DNA of 40,644 nt from RGIG3102 sp964507095 (GCA_964507095.1 CAZDOS010000011.1:1-40644), one strand, 5' to 3'; shown: positions 16,628 to 25,640, counted from the first letter of the stretch. A program made the numbers and translations. The notes: a model not told the origin generated them from the letters alone.

Positions 16628-18666
16628 CGAATACCATTGATATTCTGGCCCCTGCCGGGAATATGGAGTGCCTTCGCGCAGCAGTTTTTGCCGGCGCGAA
16701 TGCCGTATATCTCGGCGTACAGAGTTTCAATGCAAGAGCCTCTGCGGCGAACTTCAGTTTTGATGAACTGAAGCAAGCCGTGGGGTTTTGTCATGCCAGA
16801 AATGTCAAGGTCAATGTAACACTTAACACCATTATATACGATTCCGAGCTCTCTGATTTTAAGGATACGGTCATAAAGGTCGCTCGGTGCGGGGTAGACG
16901 CCGTACTGACCCAGGACCTTGCTGCAGCAAGGATCATTAAGGAGGTAGCACCGGGAATCGCACTTCACGGCTCCACCCAGATGGCAGTTCACAGCCTCCG
17001 GGGAGCATTGCTGTTGAAGGACATGGGCTTTTCAAGGGCCGTCCTTGCAAGAGAGATGACTATGGCTCAGGTCAGGGAAGTCACGGAGAAAGCCGGGATA
17101 GAGACTGAAGTCTTCCTGCATGGAGCTCTCTGCATGTCTCTTTCGGGACAGTGCTATGCCAGTGCTTTCCTTGGTGGAAGAAGCGGAAACAGGGGAAGAT
17201 GCGCTGGTACCTGCAGGCTTCCTATGTCAGCCAGAGGAGGAAAGGACGATTTCCATCTTTCTCTCAAGGATCTCTGCGCAATGGAGCTTCTTAATAAGCT
17301 CAAAGAGATCGGCGTAAAGTGCGTCAAGATAGAGGGAAGACTGAGAACTCCCGAATATGTTGCGGCTACCGTCAACAGTGCCGTGAGCATACTTCGCGGC
17401 GAAGGCTATGACAGAAGGATGCTGAGCGATGTGTTCTCCCGTTCAGGCTTTACAAACGGATTTCTTGAAGGACATATAGACGGATCGATGTTCGGAGTCA
17501 GGACACGGGAAGACGTAAAGAAGACGAAGGAAGCCCTTCCTAAGATCCGTGAGCTTTACAGACGCGAAGGACAGTATGTTCCGATAGAACTTGATTTTTC
17601 AATGGACGAAAACGGCGGACTGCTCACTGTTTTTGACGGTGAGAGAAAGCTCTCCGGAAGAGTGGACAGCGAAGTGTTCGATTCGGATTCGGATTTCGAG
17701 CCGAAGATAGTCACTGCTCTGGGAAAGTTGGGCGGAACGCCATTCTATGCTGACAGCATAAAGGTGTCCTGTCTGGATGGAAAAGCCTTCAGGCTGTCAC
17801 GGCTCAATGCGGCTAGGAAAGAGCTTGTCGAGGCTCTGCTTGCTGACAGAGAGACCGTTACAGGACACGACATAAGAGATTTTGAAATACCGGAGCCTGT
17901 ATACAGGAAAAGGACCCCTAAGCTCATTGCACGCTTTGAGAATGCAGGGCAGATACCATATAAATACATGAACAGCTTCCGGTACATCGTCGTTCCGATA
18001 GAGGCAATGGATGATGTACTCGGGCTCAGGTATCCCAAGGAAAGGATAGTCCTGGAACTGTCCAGGGACATCTTCGGCAAGGAAGAGTGGATACGCTCTC
18101 AGATCCGGAAGGCAAAGGGATCGGGCTTTGACCGGTTCTGCGTTTCGAATATCGGGCACATTCCGCTCGTAAAGGACTGCAGAGTGATGTCCGGCTTTAC
18201 GCTTAACGTCTCAAACAGCCTTCGGGCGAAAGAGTTCATGGATCTGGGCGTTGATCTGGTAACGGTCAGCCCTGAGATAGATCTCGGCAAGATAGGCGAG
18301 ATGGATTCCGGTATCACGACCTGTGTCTGGGGCTACGGACACATACCTCTCATGCTGACAAAGTCCTGTCCGCTGCACAATGTGCACAACTGCAAGGGTT
18401 GTGACGGAAAAGGTGAACTGACAGACAGGATGGGCAAAAAACTGCCTGTCGTATGCCATGGCAGAGTAGGAGGCTACCGAGAGATATTCAATCCTGTCCC
18501 CATATACATGGGCGACAGAGCCGGGGATATTAACACTGATTACATATCCTTGAACTTCACCATAGAGGACCTCAGGAGAGTAGAAAAGGTGGTCGCTTCC
18601 TTCATCGAAGGTTCGGCCTTTGACAGGGAATTCACCAGAGGCCTTTACATGAAGTCATCGATTTAA
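16624..18666 (+). CDS. U32 peptidase family protein with DUF3656 (RlhA-like)
   Basis: The 680-residue protein starts with the U32 signature region 'DILAPAGNMECLRAAVFAGANAV' (shown in part) and carries the family motif around 'LCMSLSGQC' and 'NRGRCAGTCRLPM'. The latter cysteines, with those near the C-terminus (CPLHNVHNCKGC), probably bind an Fe-S cluster. The middle region (about 320-420) fits the DUF3656 collagenase-like insert found in E. coli YdcP/RlhA, which takes part in hydroxylation of 23S rRNA C2501. Length (RlhA is about 650 residues) supports RlhA over the shorter TrhP-type proteins. It overlaps zapA, a pairing common in Clostridia. The rRNA-hydroxylation role is inferred from family membership. 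Confidence 0.88.
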   Translation: MTNTIDILAPAGNMECLRAAVFAGANAVYLGVQSFNARASAANFSFDELKQAVGFCHARNVKVNVTLNTIIYDSELSDFKDTVIKVARCGVDAVLTQDLAAARIIKEVAPGIALHGSTQMAVHSLRGALLLKDMGFSRAVLAREMTMAQVREVTEKAGIETEVFLHGALCMSLSGQCYASAFLGGRSGNRGRCAGTCRLPMSARGGKDDFHLSLKDLCAMELLNKLKEIGVKCVKIEGRLRTPEYVAATVNSAVSILRGEGYDRRMLSDVFSRSGFTNGFLEGHIDGSMFGVRTREDVKKTKEALPKIRELYRREGQYVPIELDFSMDENGGLLTVFDGERKLSGRVDSEVFDSDSDFEPKIVTALGKLGGTPFYADSIKVSCLDGKAFRLSRLNAARKELVEALLADRETVTGHDIRDFEIPEPVYRKRTPKLIARFENAGQIPYKYMNSFRYIVVPIEAMDDVLGLRYPKERIVLELSRDIFGKEEWIRSQIRKAKGSGFDRFCVSNIGHIPLVKDCRVMSGFTLNVSNSLRAKEFMDLGVDLVTVSPEIDLGKIGEMDSGITTCVWGYGHIPLMLTKSCPLHNVHNCKGCDGKGELTDRMGKKLPVVCHGRVGGYREIFNPVPIYMGDRAGDINTDYISLNFTIEDLRRVEKVVASFIEGSAFDREFTRGLYMKSSI

Positions 18667-18700
18667 GAACAATAGAGAGAAACGGAGAATTTGAGATCAG

Positions 18701-18955
18701 ATGAAAAAAACATTCCTTTTTCTGTTCTATCTGCTTGCAGGCATAATCCTCGGATCCCTTCTGGCGTCTGTATGCGTCAGGATACCGGGACTTGCCTGGC
18801 TTGGATATTCCAACACGATAGGCTTTGGTGAAGGAGCACCGGCAGTGCTTAATCTCATCATAGTCAGAATAACGCTCGGCTTTTCGATGAGCGTGTCGGT
18901 GGCACAGATAATCACGATAGCTCTGGCCATGTATCTGTATTCAAGGAGCAACTGA
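18701..18955 (+). CDS. DUF4321 small membrane protein
   Basis: The 84-residue product has two hydrophobic segments (residues 4-25 and about 52-80) separated by a loop with PGLAWLGYSNTIGFGEG, which fits DUF4321. These proteins are found between U32/maf and mreB genes in Clostridia. The function is unknown, and a membrane role near the division and cell-shape machinery is only suggested by position. The maf gene starts one base after its stop codon. Confidence 0.8.
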   Translation: MKKTFLFLFYLLAGIILGSLLASVCVRIPGLAWLGYSNTIGFGEGAPAVLNLIIVRITLGFSMSVSVAQIITIALAMYLYSRSN

Positions 18956-18956
18956 A

Positions 18957-19529
18957 ATGCCTAGGATAATACTTGCGTCTGCTTCTCCGAGAAGAAAAGA
19001 ACTGATGTCAAAGATCACTGGGGATTTTGAACGGATCCCGGTGAATTCACGGGAATGGGAATATGACGGTCTTACTCCCGCCCAAAAGGCTGTAAGAAGA
19101 GCCAGGGACAAGGCAAATGCCGCAATGACAAAGCTCAAACTTGGCTGGGACAATGTGGTCATAACCAGCGACACTGTCGTTGACGTTGACGGACAGGATC
19201 TCGGTAAGCCAAAGGATGAATATGACGTCTACAGGATGATAAAGCTCCTGTCAGATAGATGGCATATGGTCCACACCGCTGTATGCGTATGCTATCAGGG
19301 CTTCATGTATTCTCTCTGTGAGGATACTCGGGTCGAGATCGGCTATGTTGATGACCGGGACATCATAGAATACGCCAAGACCGAAGAACCATATGACAAG
19401 GCCGGAGGCTATGCAATCCAGGGATATATAGGTCATTTCCTCAAGGGCATGAAGGGCGACTATGACAATGTCATGGGCTTTCCGACATCCAGAGTGAGGA
19501 AACTGCTCAAATATCTGGGAGTCATTTAA
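18957..19529 (+). CDS. maf: Maf-type nucleoside triphosphate pyrophosphatase
   Basis: The 190-residue product begins PRIILASASPRRKEL, the canonical Maf opening. It carries the catalytic TSDTVVDVDGQDLGKP stretch near residue 70 and the conserved 'EPYDKAGGYAIQG' near residue 143. Maf proteins hydrolyse non-canonical nucleoside triphosphates to monophosphates and affect septum formation in Bacillus. It is coupled to the DUF4321 gene and lies just upstream of mreB, the usual Firmicutes order. Confidence 0.95.
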   Translation: MPRIILASASPRRKELMSKITGDFERIPVNSREWEYDGLTPAQKAVRRARDKANAAMTKLKLGWDNVVITSDTVVDVDGQDLGKPKDEYDVYRMIKLLSDRWHMVHTAVCVCYQGFMYSLCEDTRVEIGYVDDRDIIEYAKTEEPYDKAGGYAIQGYIGHFLKGMKGDYDNVMGFPTSRVRKLLKYLGVI

Positions 19530-19551
19530 GCAATATTTAACATTTTATCAA

Positions 19552-19579
19552 TTGAAAGCACCGACTTGTATATGATAAA
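19552..19579 (+). promoter_or_regulatory. Candidate mreB promoter
   Basis: TTGAAA (19552-19557) and GATAAA (19574-19579) are separated by 16 bases in a short AT-rich gap between maf and mreB. A second possible pair lies just downstream (TTGTAT at 19566-19571 with the TATATA stretch near 19593), with poorer spacing. Confidence 0.4.
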
Positions 19580-19633
19580 CTAATTTGTACTTTATATAAG
19601 GAAACAATATCGAAAGGCGATAGGACAACATAT

Positions 19634-20674
19634 ATGGCAAGTTTGAACAATCTTCTGGGATTGAATAAGAATATAGGCATCGACCTCGGAACGGCCAACA
19701 CTCTCGTTTTCATGAAGGGAAAGGGAGTCATCATGCGCGAGCCGAGTGTGGTTGCCGTAGATACCAAGAATGACACGGTAAAGTTCGTCGGCAACGAGGC
19801 CAAGGAAGTCATAGGAAAGACTCCTGGTTCCATCATGGTCGTAAGACCTTTGAAGGACGGCGTTATCGCAGACTTCGACGTCACTGCCGCAATGCTCCGC
19901 ATCTTCATAAAGAGAGCCTGCGGTTCTTCACTCCTCTTCAAGCCTACGGTCATCATCTGCATCCCTTCCGGAGTTACGGAAGTTGAGAGAAGAGCCGTTC
20001 GTGACGCATCAGTCAACGCCGGAGCCGGACGGGTCATGATCATAGAGGAGCCTATGGCTGCCGCGATCGGCGCTGGTCTTCCTGTTTCGGACCCTGCAGG
20101 AAACATGGTCGTCGACATCGGAGGAGGTACGAGCGAAGTCGCCGTCATCTCGCTCAACGGCATCGTTACAGCAAGGAGCGTAAGGACAGGCGGAGACGAG
20201 TTCGACCAGGACATCATCAACTACATAAAGAGAAAATTCAACCTGCTCATCGGTGAGAGGACCGCGGAGCAGATCAAGATAAACATCGGCACGGCATATA
20301 AGCTGGAGGAAGACCTGACGATGGAAGTCAAGGGAAGAAACCTCATCAACGGACTTCCTAACAACGCCATCATCTCATCAGAGGATGTCAGGGAAGCTCT
20401 TTCAGAGAGCCTTGACAAGATAGTTGAGGCCATCAAGGAGACACTTGAGAGGACTCCTCCTGAACTGGCGGCTGATATCATCGACAGTGGCATCATGCTG
20501 ACGGGCGGCGGCGCTCTTCTCAGAGGCCTTGACAAGCTCATCACCGATGAGACCGGAATCGATGTGCACGTCGCAGAGAATCCTCTCGACTGTGTCGCAA
20601 ACGGCACAGGTTACGTGCTTGATCATATGGATACGCTGAGAGACGTACTTCAGGAAAACAACAAGTCTCTCTGA
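19634..20674 (+). CDS. mreB: Rod shape-determining protein MreB
   Basis: The 346-residue actin homologue has the phosphate-1 motif GIDLGTANTLVF, the segment EEPMAAAIGAGLP, the phosphate-2 motif DIGGGTSEVAVISL, and the adenosine motif LTGGGALLRGL. MreB filaments guide the lateral cell-wall synthesis machinery. The N-terminus carries a short hydrophobic stretch (SLNNLLGL) that may contact the membrane. It is followed by a hairpin with a short T-run and then mreC, mreD and the PBP2 gene, so this is the classical elongasome cluster. A rod-shaped cell is implied. Confidence 0.97.
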   Translation: MASLNNLLGLNKNIGIDLGTANTLVFMKGKGVIMREPSVVAVDTKNDTVKFVGNEAKEVIGKTPGSIMVVRPLKDGVIADFDVTAAMLRIFIKRACGSSLLFKPTVIICIPSGVTEVERRAVRDASVNAGAGRVMIIEEPMAAAIGAGLPVSDPAGNMVVDIGGGTSEVAVISLNGIVTARSVRTGGDEFDQDIINYIKRKFNLLIGERTAEQIKINIGTAYKLEEDLTMEVKGRNLINGLPNNAIISSEDVREALSESLDKIVEAIKETLERTPPELAADIIDSGIMLTGGGALLRGLDKLITDETGIDVHVAENPLDCVANGTGYVLDHMDTLRDVLQENNKSL

Positions 20675-20721
20675 TGCACTCAAAGCGACAGATTTTAGCT
20701 TGAGCTGAATCGAAAATAACC

Positions 20722-20750
20722 AAGGCAGCTCCTCTGAAGGGCTGCCTTTT
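20722..20750 (+). terminator. Hairpin with short T-tract between mreB and mreC
   Basis: The stem AAGGCAGC (20722-20729) pairs with GCTGCCTT (20741-20748), with TTTT at 20747-20750. The T-tract is short, so it may act as a partial terminator that lets some transcripts continue into mreCD. Confidence 0.65.
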
Positions 20751-20770
20751 GTGGAATAACGGAGTCAGAA

Positions 20771-21598
20771 ATGAACATACGCCCGAAGATGCTTAGGATA
20801 TTCGCAGCCGTGGTGCTGCTTATCGTAGGCGTGATGATATACATGGCGTCCACCGGACAGCTGGTAAGCTTCTCCCAGAACATTCTGGGAGGAATTACTG
20901 CGCCTTTCCGGAAGTTTACGCGGTCTATCAGTAGAAACATGGACGTATGGTCAGACAGGACCTTCAACATTGACGCGATAATCAAGGAGAACGAGGAGCT
21001 CAAGGAAGAGGTCAACGACCTGAGAGTCCGCCAGATACTCTTCGACAAAATGAAACTTGAAAACGAGGAGTACAAGAAGCTGCTCGGAGTCCTGGATTCA
21101 GAAAAAGAATATGATCTTGTCCCGGCCAATGTCATCGGAAGGGACGGACTCGATAAATTCTATTCCTTCACCATCGATGAGGGTACCGAGAGCGGAATAA
21201 ATCAGAACGATGTCGTCATCTGTGCGGACGGTCTGGTTGGTATCGTAGTGGATACCGGTCCCGGCTTCTCCAAGGTCTCGACGATCCTCAGTCCTGCAGT
21301 CAATGTGGGAGCTTTCGTCGGAGAGGGCAGAGAGATAACCGTCGTGAACGGAAACATCGACATGAGCCGGGACCGAAAATGCGTGGCCCAGTATCTCTCC
21401 ACGGAGACACGGGTCCGGGAAGGCGACCTGGTCAGCACCTCAGGCTATGGAACGGTGTTCCCTCAGGGAATAGTCATAGGCACCGTGGACAGTGTTTTCT
21501 TTGATCAGTCGGGAACCTTCAAGTCAGCTCTGGTAACGCCAAGTGCGGACATCCGGGATGTCAGGGTGGTGTTCGTCGTCAAGGGGGATGCCCAATAA
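20771..21598 (+). CDS. mreC: Rod shape-determining protein MreC
   Basis: The 275-residue protein has a short cytoplasmic start, one membrane segment (about residues 8-27, LRIFAAVVLLIVGVMIYMAS), a coiled coil (about 72-105, rich in E, K and L), and a beta-rich periplasm-facing domain. That domain contains the conserved 'VIGRDGLDKFYSFTIDEG' region and GLVG near residue 158. MreC links MreB to PBP2 outside the membrane. The ATG follows an ACGGAG site and precedes mreD, which starts directly after the stop codon. Confidence 0.95.
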   Translation: MNIRPKMLRIFAAVVLLIVGVMIYMASTGQLVSFSQNILGGITAPFRKFTRSISRNMDVWSDRTFNIDAIIKENEELKEEVNDLRVRQILFDKMKLENEEYKKLLGVLDSEKEYDLVPANVIGRDGLDKFYSFTIDEGTESGINQNDVVICADGLVGIVVDTGPGFSKVSTILSPAVNVGAFVGEGREITVVNGNIDMSRDRKCVAQYLSTETRVREGDLVSTSGYGTVFPQGIVIGTVDSVFFDQSGTFKSALVTPSADIRDVRVVFVVKGDAQ

Positions 21599-22129
21599 AT
21601 GGAAAGAAGAAGGATCGCCTTCAGGAAGACGATGAAATATCTTCTGTTCTTCCTGATACTGACAGTTCTGTACATACTCCAGTCAACTCCGGGCTTCTTA
21701 AGGCTGTTTGGGATAAAGCCGATATTTGTGATACCGTTCTGCGTGGTCCTTGCCGCGCTTAACGATGAATGGCAGGCTTTTATCATAGTTATCCTCGGAG
21801 GACTGTACACCGACCTGGGCTCGATGAGAGTCGCAGGTTACTTTACTTTGATGCTTCTTTTCGTATGTGTGGCATCCACGGTAAGCGTCAAGTTCTTCTT
21901 CAAGGCGACCCCGCGAAACGCATATTTCTATTCGCTGGTCAGCATGCTGGTAATGCTTCTTCTGGATTTCCTGTTCTCATATGTGATGAACGGGTACAAA
22001 GGACTATTGCCGTTCCTCTTTAAAAACGTCTTGCTGCTTTCACGGTACTCATCGCTGTTTGCGATACCGTTCTATTATCTGATTGACAACATAAACATAA
22101 TGAGATCCCTGAGGGTCTCCGAAAGGTAG
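21599..22129 (+). CDS. mreD: Rod shape-determining protein MreD
   Basis: The 176-residue protein is almost entirely hydrophobic, with about five membrane segments, for example YLLFFLILTVLYILQ and PIFVIPFCVVLAAL. It contains a 'GLYTDLGSMRVAGYFTL' stretch typical of MreD. It partners MreC and PBP2 in the elongasome. The ATG follows the mreC stop codon with no gap, and the PBP2 gene follows 4 bases after its stop. Confidence 0.93.
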   Translation: MERRRIAFRKTMKYLLFFLILTVLYILQSTPGFLRLFGIKPIFVIPFCVVLAALNDEWQAFIIVILGGLYTDLGSMRVAGYFTLMLLFVCVASTVSVKFFFKATPRNAYFYSLVSMLVMLLLDFLFSYVMNGYKGLLPFLFKNVLLLSRYSSLFAIPFYYLIDNINIMRSLRVSER

Positions 22130-22133
22130 ATAT

Positions 22134-24191
22134 TTGAAAAAGACTCTTTCCTCGAGGCTGAACGTGCTTCTCCTGCTGATACTGGCAGTGTTCCTTGTGT
22201 TCACCGTAAGGCTCATCCAGTTTCAGCTCATAGATGGAGAGGAATACTACGAGCAGTCCAACTCCGTGACCCGAGTCAACCAGACCATATCCGTTTCAAG
22301 AGGCAACATCCTCGACAGGAACGGACAGACCATGGCCGGCAACAGGGTCGTATATAACGTGTACCTGAACAAGGTATACATGCCGGACGGCGTTCTGAAC
22401 GACCGTCTTGTTCAGGTGTTGGACATATTGTGGGAGAACGGGGAAAAGACCAATGATATACTCCCGATTTCCGAGACCGCTCCGTATGCCCTCATGGAGG
22501 ACAAGGAGGCCGAGCTCGGAAGGCTCAGGGATCTTGTGAAGGTCGCAGTATACGCCACCCGGGACAACATGATGGACAAGCTCATTGAGAGATACAAGCT
22601 TGAGGAAGTACCACGGAAATACCAGAGAGCCGTTGCCGGCATAAGGTACACAATGGAAAGGGAGGGCTATTCCGCCTCATATCCTTTCTGCGTGGCGAAG
22701 GATGTCTCGGACAGGACCGCAACGGTCATATCTGAACTGTCCATGGATCTGACCGGTGTTGAGATACAGACCTCCACCGAGAGATACTATGAGGACGGAA
22801 CGCTGCTTCCCCATGTCCTTGGAACGGTGGGACCTATCTATGCTGAGGAATACCGGCAACTCAAGGAACAGGGCTACGGCCTCAATGACATACTCGGCAA
22901 GTCAGGACTCGAAAGGGCATATGAGAGCTATCTTAAGGGAACTGACGGCCTTGCTTCCATTGAGAAGAACATCTACGGCGAGATAACGGACTACGAGATC
23001 ATAAAGGAACCGGAGCCCGGAAACAACGTGTATCTCACCATAGACAGGGACCTTCAGGCACGGTCTAACAAGATCCTGCGGGACACGGTCCGGCTTTTCC
23101 AGACAAAAACGACCCTGTGGGGAAGAGAGTGTACTGCAGCTACAATGGTGGTGCTGGATGCGAAGACCGGCGGAGTTCTTGCCGTCTGCAATTACCCGAA
23201 TTACGATCTGAACCTGTATTCAGAGATGTTCGACGAATACGCCCGGGATCCGGATACACCTCTTTTCAACAGAGCCTTCCAGGGACTGTACCGTCCGGGT
23301 TCGGTCTTCAAGGTCAACATGTCAGTCGCAGGACTCAGGCGTGGGACCATAAACGAGTATTACACATACACTTGCCACGGTGTATATGACGGCTACACGG
23401 TCGCGGAGTGGGGCGGGCCTCTTCCGAGCTGCGCCAACGGGCATGTTCACGGCACTGTCAACGTCAAGCAGGCACTTAAGGTCAGCTGTAACTGCTTCTT
23501 CTATGATCTCGGAAGAAAGATGGGAATAGATGCCATCAACGAGCAGGCAACAAAGCTCGGACTGGGCACCTATACCGGACTGGAAGTAAGCGAGCAGGAA
23601 GGCATTCTTTCAAGTCCTCGGCACACCGAGGAACTTGGAGGAGAATGGCAGCCGGGCAACGTCATCCAGGCTTCCATAGGCCAGCTCGACACGATGGTCA
23701 CTCCGGTACAGCTTGCGACATACGTGAACACTGTCGCCAACAAGGGTGTCAGACGTTCCACGCATCTTGTGGACAAGATAGTAAAGTACGACGGAAGCGA
23801 GGTCATATACCAGACTCCTGAGACCATACTTGCAGTTACCGAAGATGACAATAACGCCTTTGAGATAGTTGAAAAGGGAATGGTTCTTGCATCCACGGAA
23901 GGCAGCGCGCGGATATATCTTTCTGACCTTCCGTATGTCATTGCCAGCAAGACCGGTACTGCACAGGTGGCAGGAGGATTCTACAACGCGACAATGATCG
24001 CATACGGTCCTGTCGGTGATCCTGAACTTGCCATAGCCATAGTCGCCGAAAAGGGCGGCAACGGCTACAATCTGGCATACGCAGTCAGGGAGGTTTTCGC
24101 CGAATACTACAGGTTGAAGGACATGAGAGAGCATCCCGAGAACTATCCTGATGTTCAGCCTGACAGTCAGGGCACGGAAGAAATTGGTTAG
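22134..24191 (+). CDS. mrdA: Penicillin-binding protein 2 (elongation transpeptidase), TTG start
   Basis: The 685-residue protein begins at TTG (22134), preceded by a GAAAGG site. This is the only in-frame start that gives a complete membrane anchor (SRLNVLLLLILAVFLVFTV). The dimerisation region contains ISVSRGNILDRNG. The transpeptidase domain has the active-site S390-V-F-K393, the S451-C-N453 motif and K606-T-G-T609. Class B PBPs cross-link peptidoglycan and work with RodA and MreBCD in elongation. RodA is not in the window. The C-terminus is a short P/Q/G-containing tail. Confidence 0.95.
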   Translation: MKKTLSSRLNVLLLLILAVFLVFTVRLIQFQLIDGEEYYEQSNSVTRVNQTISVSRGNILDRNGQTMAGNRVVYNVYLNKVYMPDGVLNDRLVQVLDILWENGEKTNDILPISETAPYALMEDKEAELGRLRDLVKVAVYATRDNMMDKLIERYKLEEVPRKYQRAVAGIRYTMEREGYSASYPFCVAKDVSDRTATVISELSMDLTGVEIQTSTERYYEDGTLLPHVLGTVGPIYAEEYRQLKEQGYGLNDILGKSGLERAYESYLKGTDGLASIEKNIYGEITDYEIIKEPEPGNNVYLTIDRDLQARSNKILRDTVRLFQTKTTLWGRECTAATMVVLDAKTGGVLAVCNYPNYDLNLYSEMFDEYARDPDTPLFNRAFQGLYRPGSVFKVNMSVAGLRRGTINEYYTYTCHGVYDGYTVAEWGGPLPSCANGHVHGTVNVKQALKVSCNCFFYDLGRKMGIDAINEQATKLGLGTYTGLEVSEQEGILSSPRHTEELGGEWQPGNVIQASIGQLDTMVTPVQLATYVNTVANKGVRRSTHLVDKIVKYDGSEVIYQTPETILAVTEDDNNAFEIVEKGMVLASTEGSARIYLSDLPYVIASKTGTAQVAGGFYNATMIAYGPVGDPELAIAIVAEKGGNGYNLAYAVREVFAEYYRLKDMREHPENYPDVQPDSQGTEEIG

Positions 24192-24206
24192 AATGCACAA
24201 ATATAC

Positions 24207-24228
24207 AAAAACAATTGTACTTGTTTTT
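24207..24228. repeat. Inverted repeat around the minD -35 box
   Basis: AAAAACAA (24207-24214) and TTGTTTTT (24221-24228) are perfect complements separated by TTGTAC. The latter is also the -35 hexamer of the candidate minD promoter. It could be an operator or a weak T-rich terminator for mrdA. The sequence alone cannot decide. Confidence 0.5.
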
Positions 24229-24243
24229 AGTATATGATATACT
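24215..24243 (+). promoter_or_regulatory. Candidate promoter for minD-mgsA
   Basis: TTGTAC (24215-24220) and TATACT (24238-24243) have the ideal 17-base spacing in the AT-rich gap after mrdA. This would give minD and mgsA their own transcript. Confidence 0.65.
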
Positions 24244-24289
24244 TATTAAGTAATAATTTATCTTTATACAGTATCAGTGGGAGGCATAT

Positions 24290-25021
24290 ATGACAAAGGT
24301 TCTCATGATAGCCTCCGGAAAGGGAGGAACCGGTAAGAGCACTGTCGCGTCATTCCTTTCTGATGCGCTGGCTTCGCTGGGCAGGAAAGTGCTTCTTGTC
24401 GAGCTTGATGCGGGACTGAGGAGCATAGATGTCATCTCAGGAGTATCACGGGATGCTGTATATGATCTGGGAGATGTGCTGTCAGGCAGATGCAAAGCCG
24501 AAAAGGCGATGATCCATAAGGAATCACAGCCGCTGGTAAGCATCATACCTGCGCCGTATTCCAGCGATTTTCTGGATTTTACGGGGTTTGAGAATTTCAT
24601 AAACTCTGCATACGGTGATTTTGATTACATCGTCATCGATACCTCTGCGGGTCTCGGACCTGCGTTCAAGGCTGCGGTCAAGGTCGCCAAAATAGGAATA
24701 GCCGTTCTTACGCCGGACCTCATATGCGTAAGGGATGCGAGGGTCATTACGGATGCGATGTATGACCGGGGCATAAGGGACATCAGACTTGTGATAAACA
24801 AGTTCAGCCGGGATCTTTTCAGGCATACCGGCTTTGCCGATCTTGACGAGGTCATAGATGACGCGTGCGGACAGCTGCTCGGTCTCATACCGATGTCAAA
24901 TGAGATAGCCATAGCCTCCCAGAAGGGCACAGGCCTTTCTCAGGCTTCAAGAGAAGCGACGATATTCAGGGCAATTGCATCCAGATTGGAAGGAAACGAA
25001 ATACAGATCATAATTCAGTAA
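24290..25021 (+). CDS. minD: MinD/ParA-type ATPase (septum-site MinD-like)
   Basis: The 243-residue protein has a deviant Walker A GKGGTGKST (10-18). A 'LVELDAGLRSIDVISG' stretch and 'YDLGDVLSGRCKAEKAMI' resemble MinD more than chromosome-partitioning ParA. 'YIVIDTSAGLG' gives the Walker B strand. MinD normally recruits MinC to block division away from mid-cell. No minC or minE gene is present here. The C-terminus (EGNEIQIIIQ) lacks the lysine/arginine-rich amphipathic membrane helix seen in classical MinD. MgsA follows, which matches the known minD-mgsA linkage in Clostridia. The family is certain, and the exact role is less so. Confidence 0.8.
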   Translation: MTKVLMIASGKGGTGKSTVASFLSDALASLGRKVLLVELDAGLRSIDVISGVSRDAVYDLGDVLSGRCKAEKAMIHKESQPLVSIIPAPYSSDFLDFTGFENFINSAYGDFDYIVIDTSAGLGPAFKAAVKVAKIGIAVLTPDLICVRDARVITDAMYDRGIRDIRLVINKFSRDLFRHTGFADLDEVIDDACGQLLGLIPMSNEIAIASQKGTGLSQASREATIFRAIASRLEGNEIQIIIQ

Positions 25022-25033
25022 AGGGGAACGCAA

Positions 25034-25444
25034 ATGAACATAGCATTGATAGCAGATGACAAGAAGAAGGAACTGATGGTTCAGTTCTGCATTGCATACA
25101 GTGGCATCCTTTCCAAGCACGACCTTATGGCCACGGGGGTCACGGGCAAGCTTGTGAGCGAAGCCACCGGGCTGAATGTTCACAAGTTCTACAGTGGCAC
25201 GCAGGGAGGAGACCAGCAGATAGCTGCAAGACTGCAGTACAATGAGATAGACATGCTCCTGTTCTTCAGGGATCCGCTTGCACAGAGATCCAATGAGAAC
25301 AGCGTAAAGACACTGCTGCGTCTCTGCGACGAAAACAATATCCCAATGGCAACCAACATAGCCACTGCGGAGGTGCTCATCCACGGACTTGAGCGTGGTG
25401 ACCTTGACTGGAGAAACATAGTAAATCCAAAGCATGCAAGATGA
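25034..25444 (+). CDS. mgsA: Methylglyoxal synthase
   Basis: The 136-residue protein has the family signature GTQGGDQQIAARL with catalytic aspartate D60, and an 'FFRDPL' segment near residue 78. It converts dihydroxyacetone phosphate to methylglyoxal and phosphate, a bypass of lower glycolysis. It follows minD by 12 bases in the usual Clostridial arrangement and is closed by a strong terminator. It is a cytoplasmic homohexamer in known members. Confidence 0.96.
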   Translation: MNIALIADDKKKELMVQFCIAYSGILSKHDLMATGVTGKLVSEATGLNVHKFYSGTQGGDQQIAARLQYNEIDMLLFFRDPLAQRSNENSVKTLLRLCDENNIPMATNIATAEVLIHGLERGDLDWRNIVNPKHAR

Positions 25445-25451
25445 TTGACGG

Positions 25452-25474
25452 GGCCGCCTCAGGGCGGCTCTTTT
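25452..25474 (+). terminator. Rho-independent terminator after mgsA
   Basis: GCCGCC (25453-25458) pairs with GGCGGC (25463-25468) around a TCAG tetraloop, followed by TCTTTT. Confidence 0.88.
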
Positions 25475-25510
25475 GCATATATACAAAGGGTTTCGTTAAC
25501 AATTAACTTG

Positions 25511-25540
25511 TTGCAAGGGCATATATGCAGGTGGTATAAT
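25511..25540 (+). promoter_or_regulatory. Promoter for the asp23-nusB-xse operon
   Basis: TTGCAA (25511-25516) and a perfect TATAAT (25535-25540) are separated by 18 bases. About 100 bases of leader without a recognised riboswitch lie between this promoter and the Asp23 start. Confidence 0.75.
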
Positions 25541-25640
25541 TATGAAAATGATGCAAGTTTATTCACTGGATGCACTGCTGTTTGGTGAATAGTCTTTTGT
25601 ATCCGGCGATAATGCCATATTCTATTTTGGAGGCACGATA

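Noticed and set aside
19537..20220. 227-residue minus-strand ORF
   Set aside because: It is the shadow of mreB, whose protein matches the family over its whole length; it has no recognisable motif.
23610..24200. 196-residue minus-strand ORF
   Set aside because: It lies opposite the transpeptidase domain of PBP2, whose motifs are intact on the plus strand.
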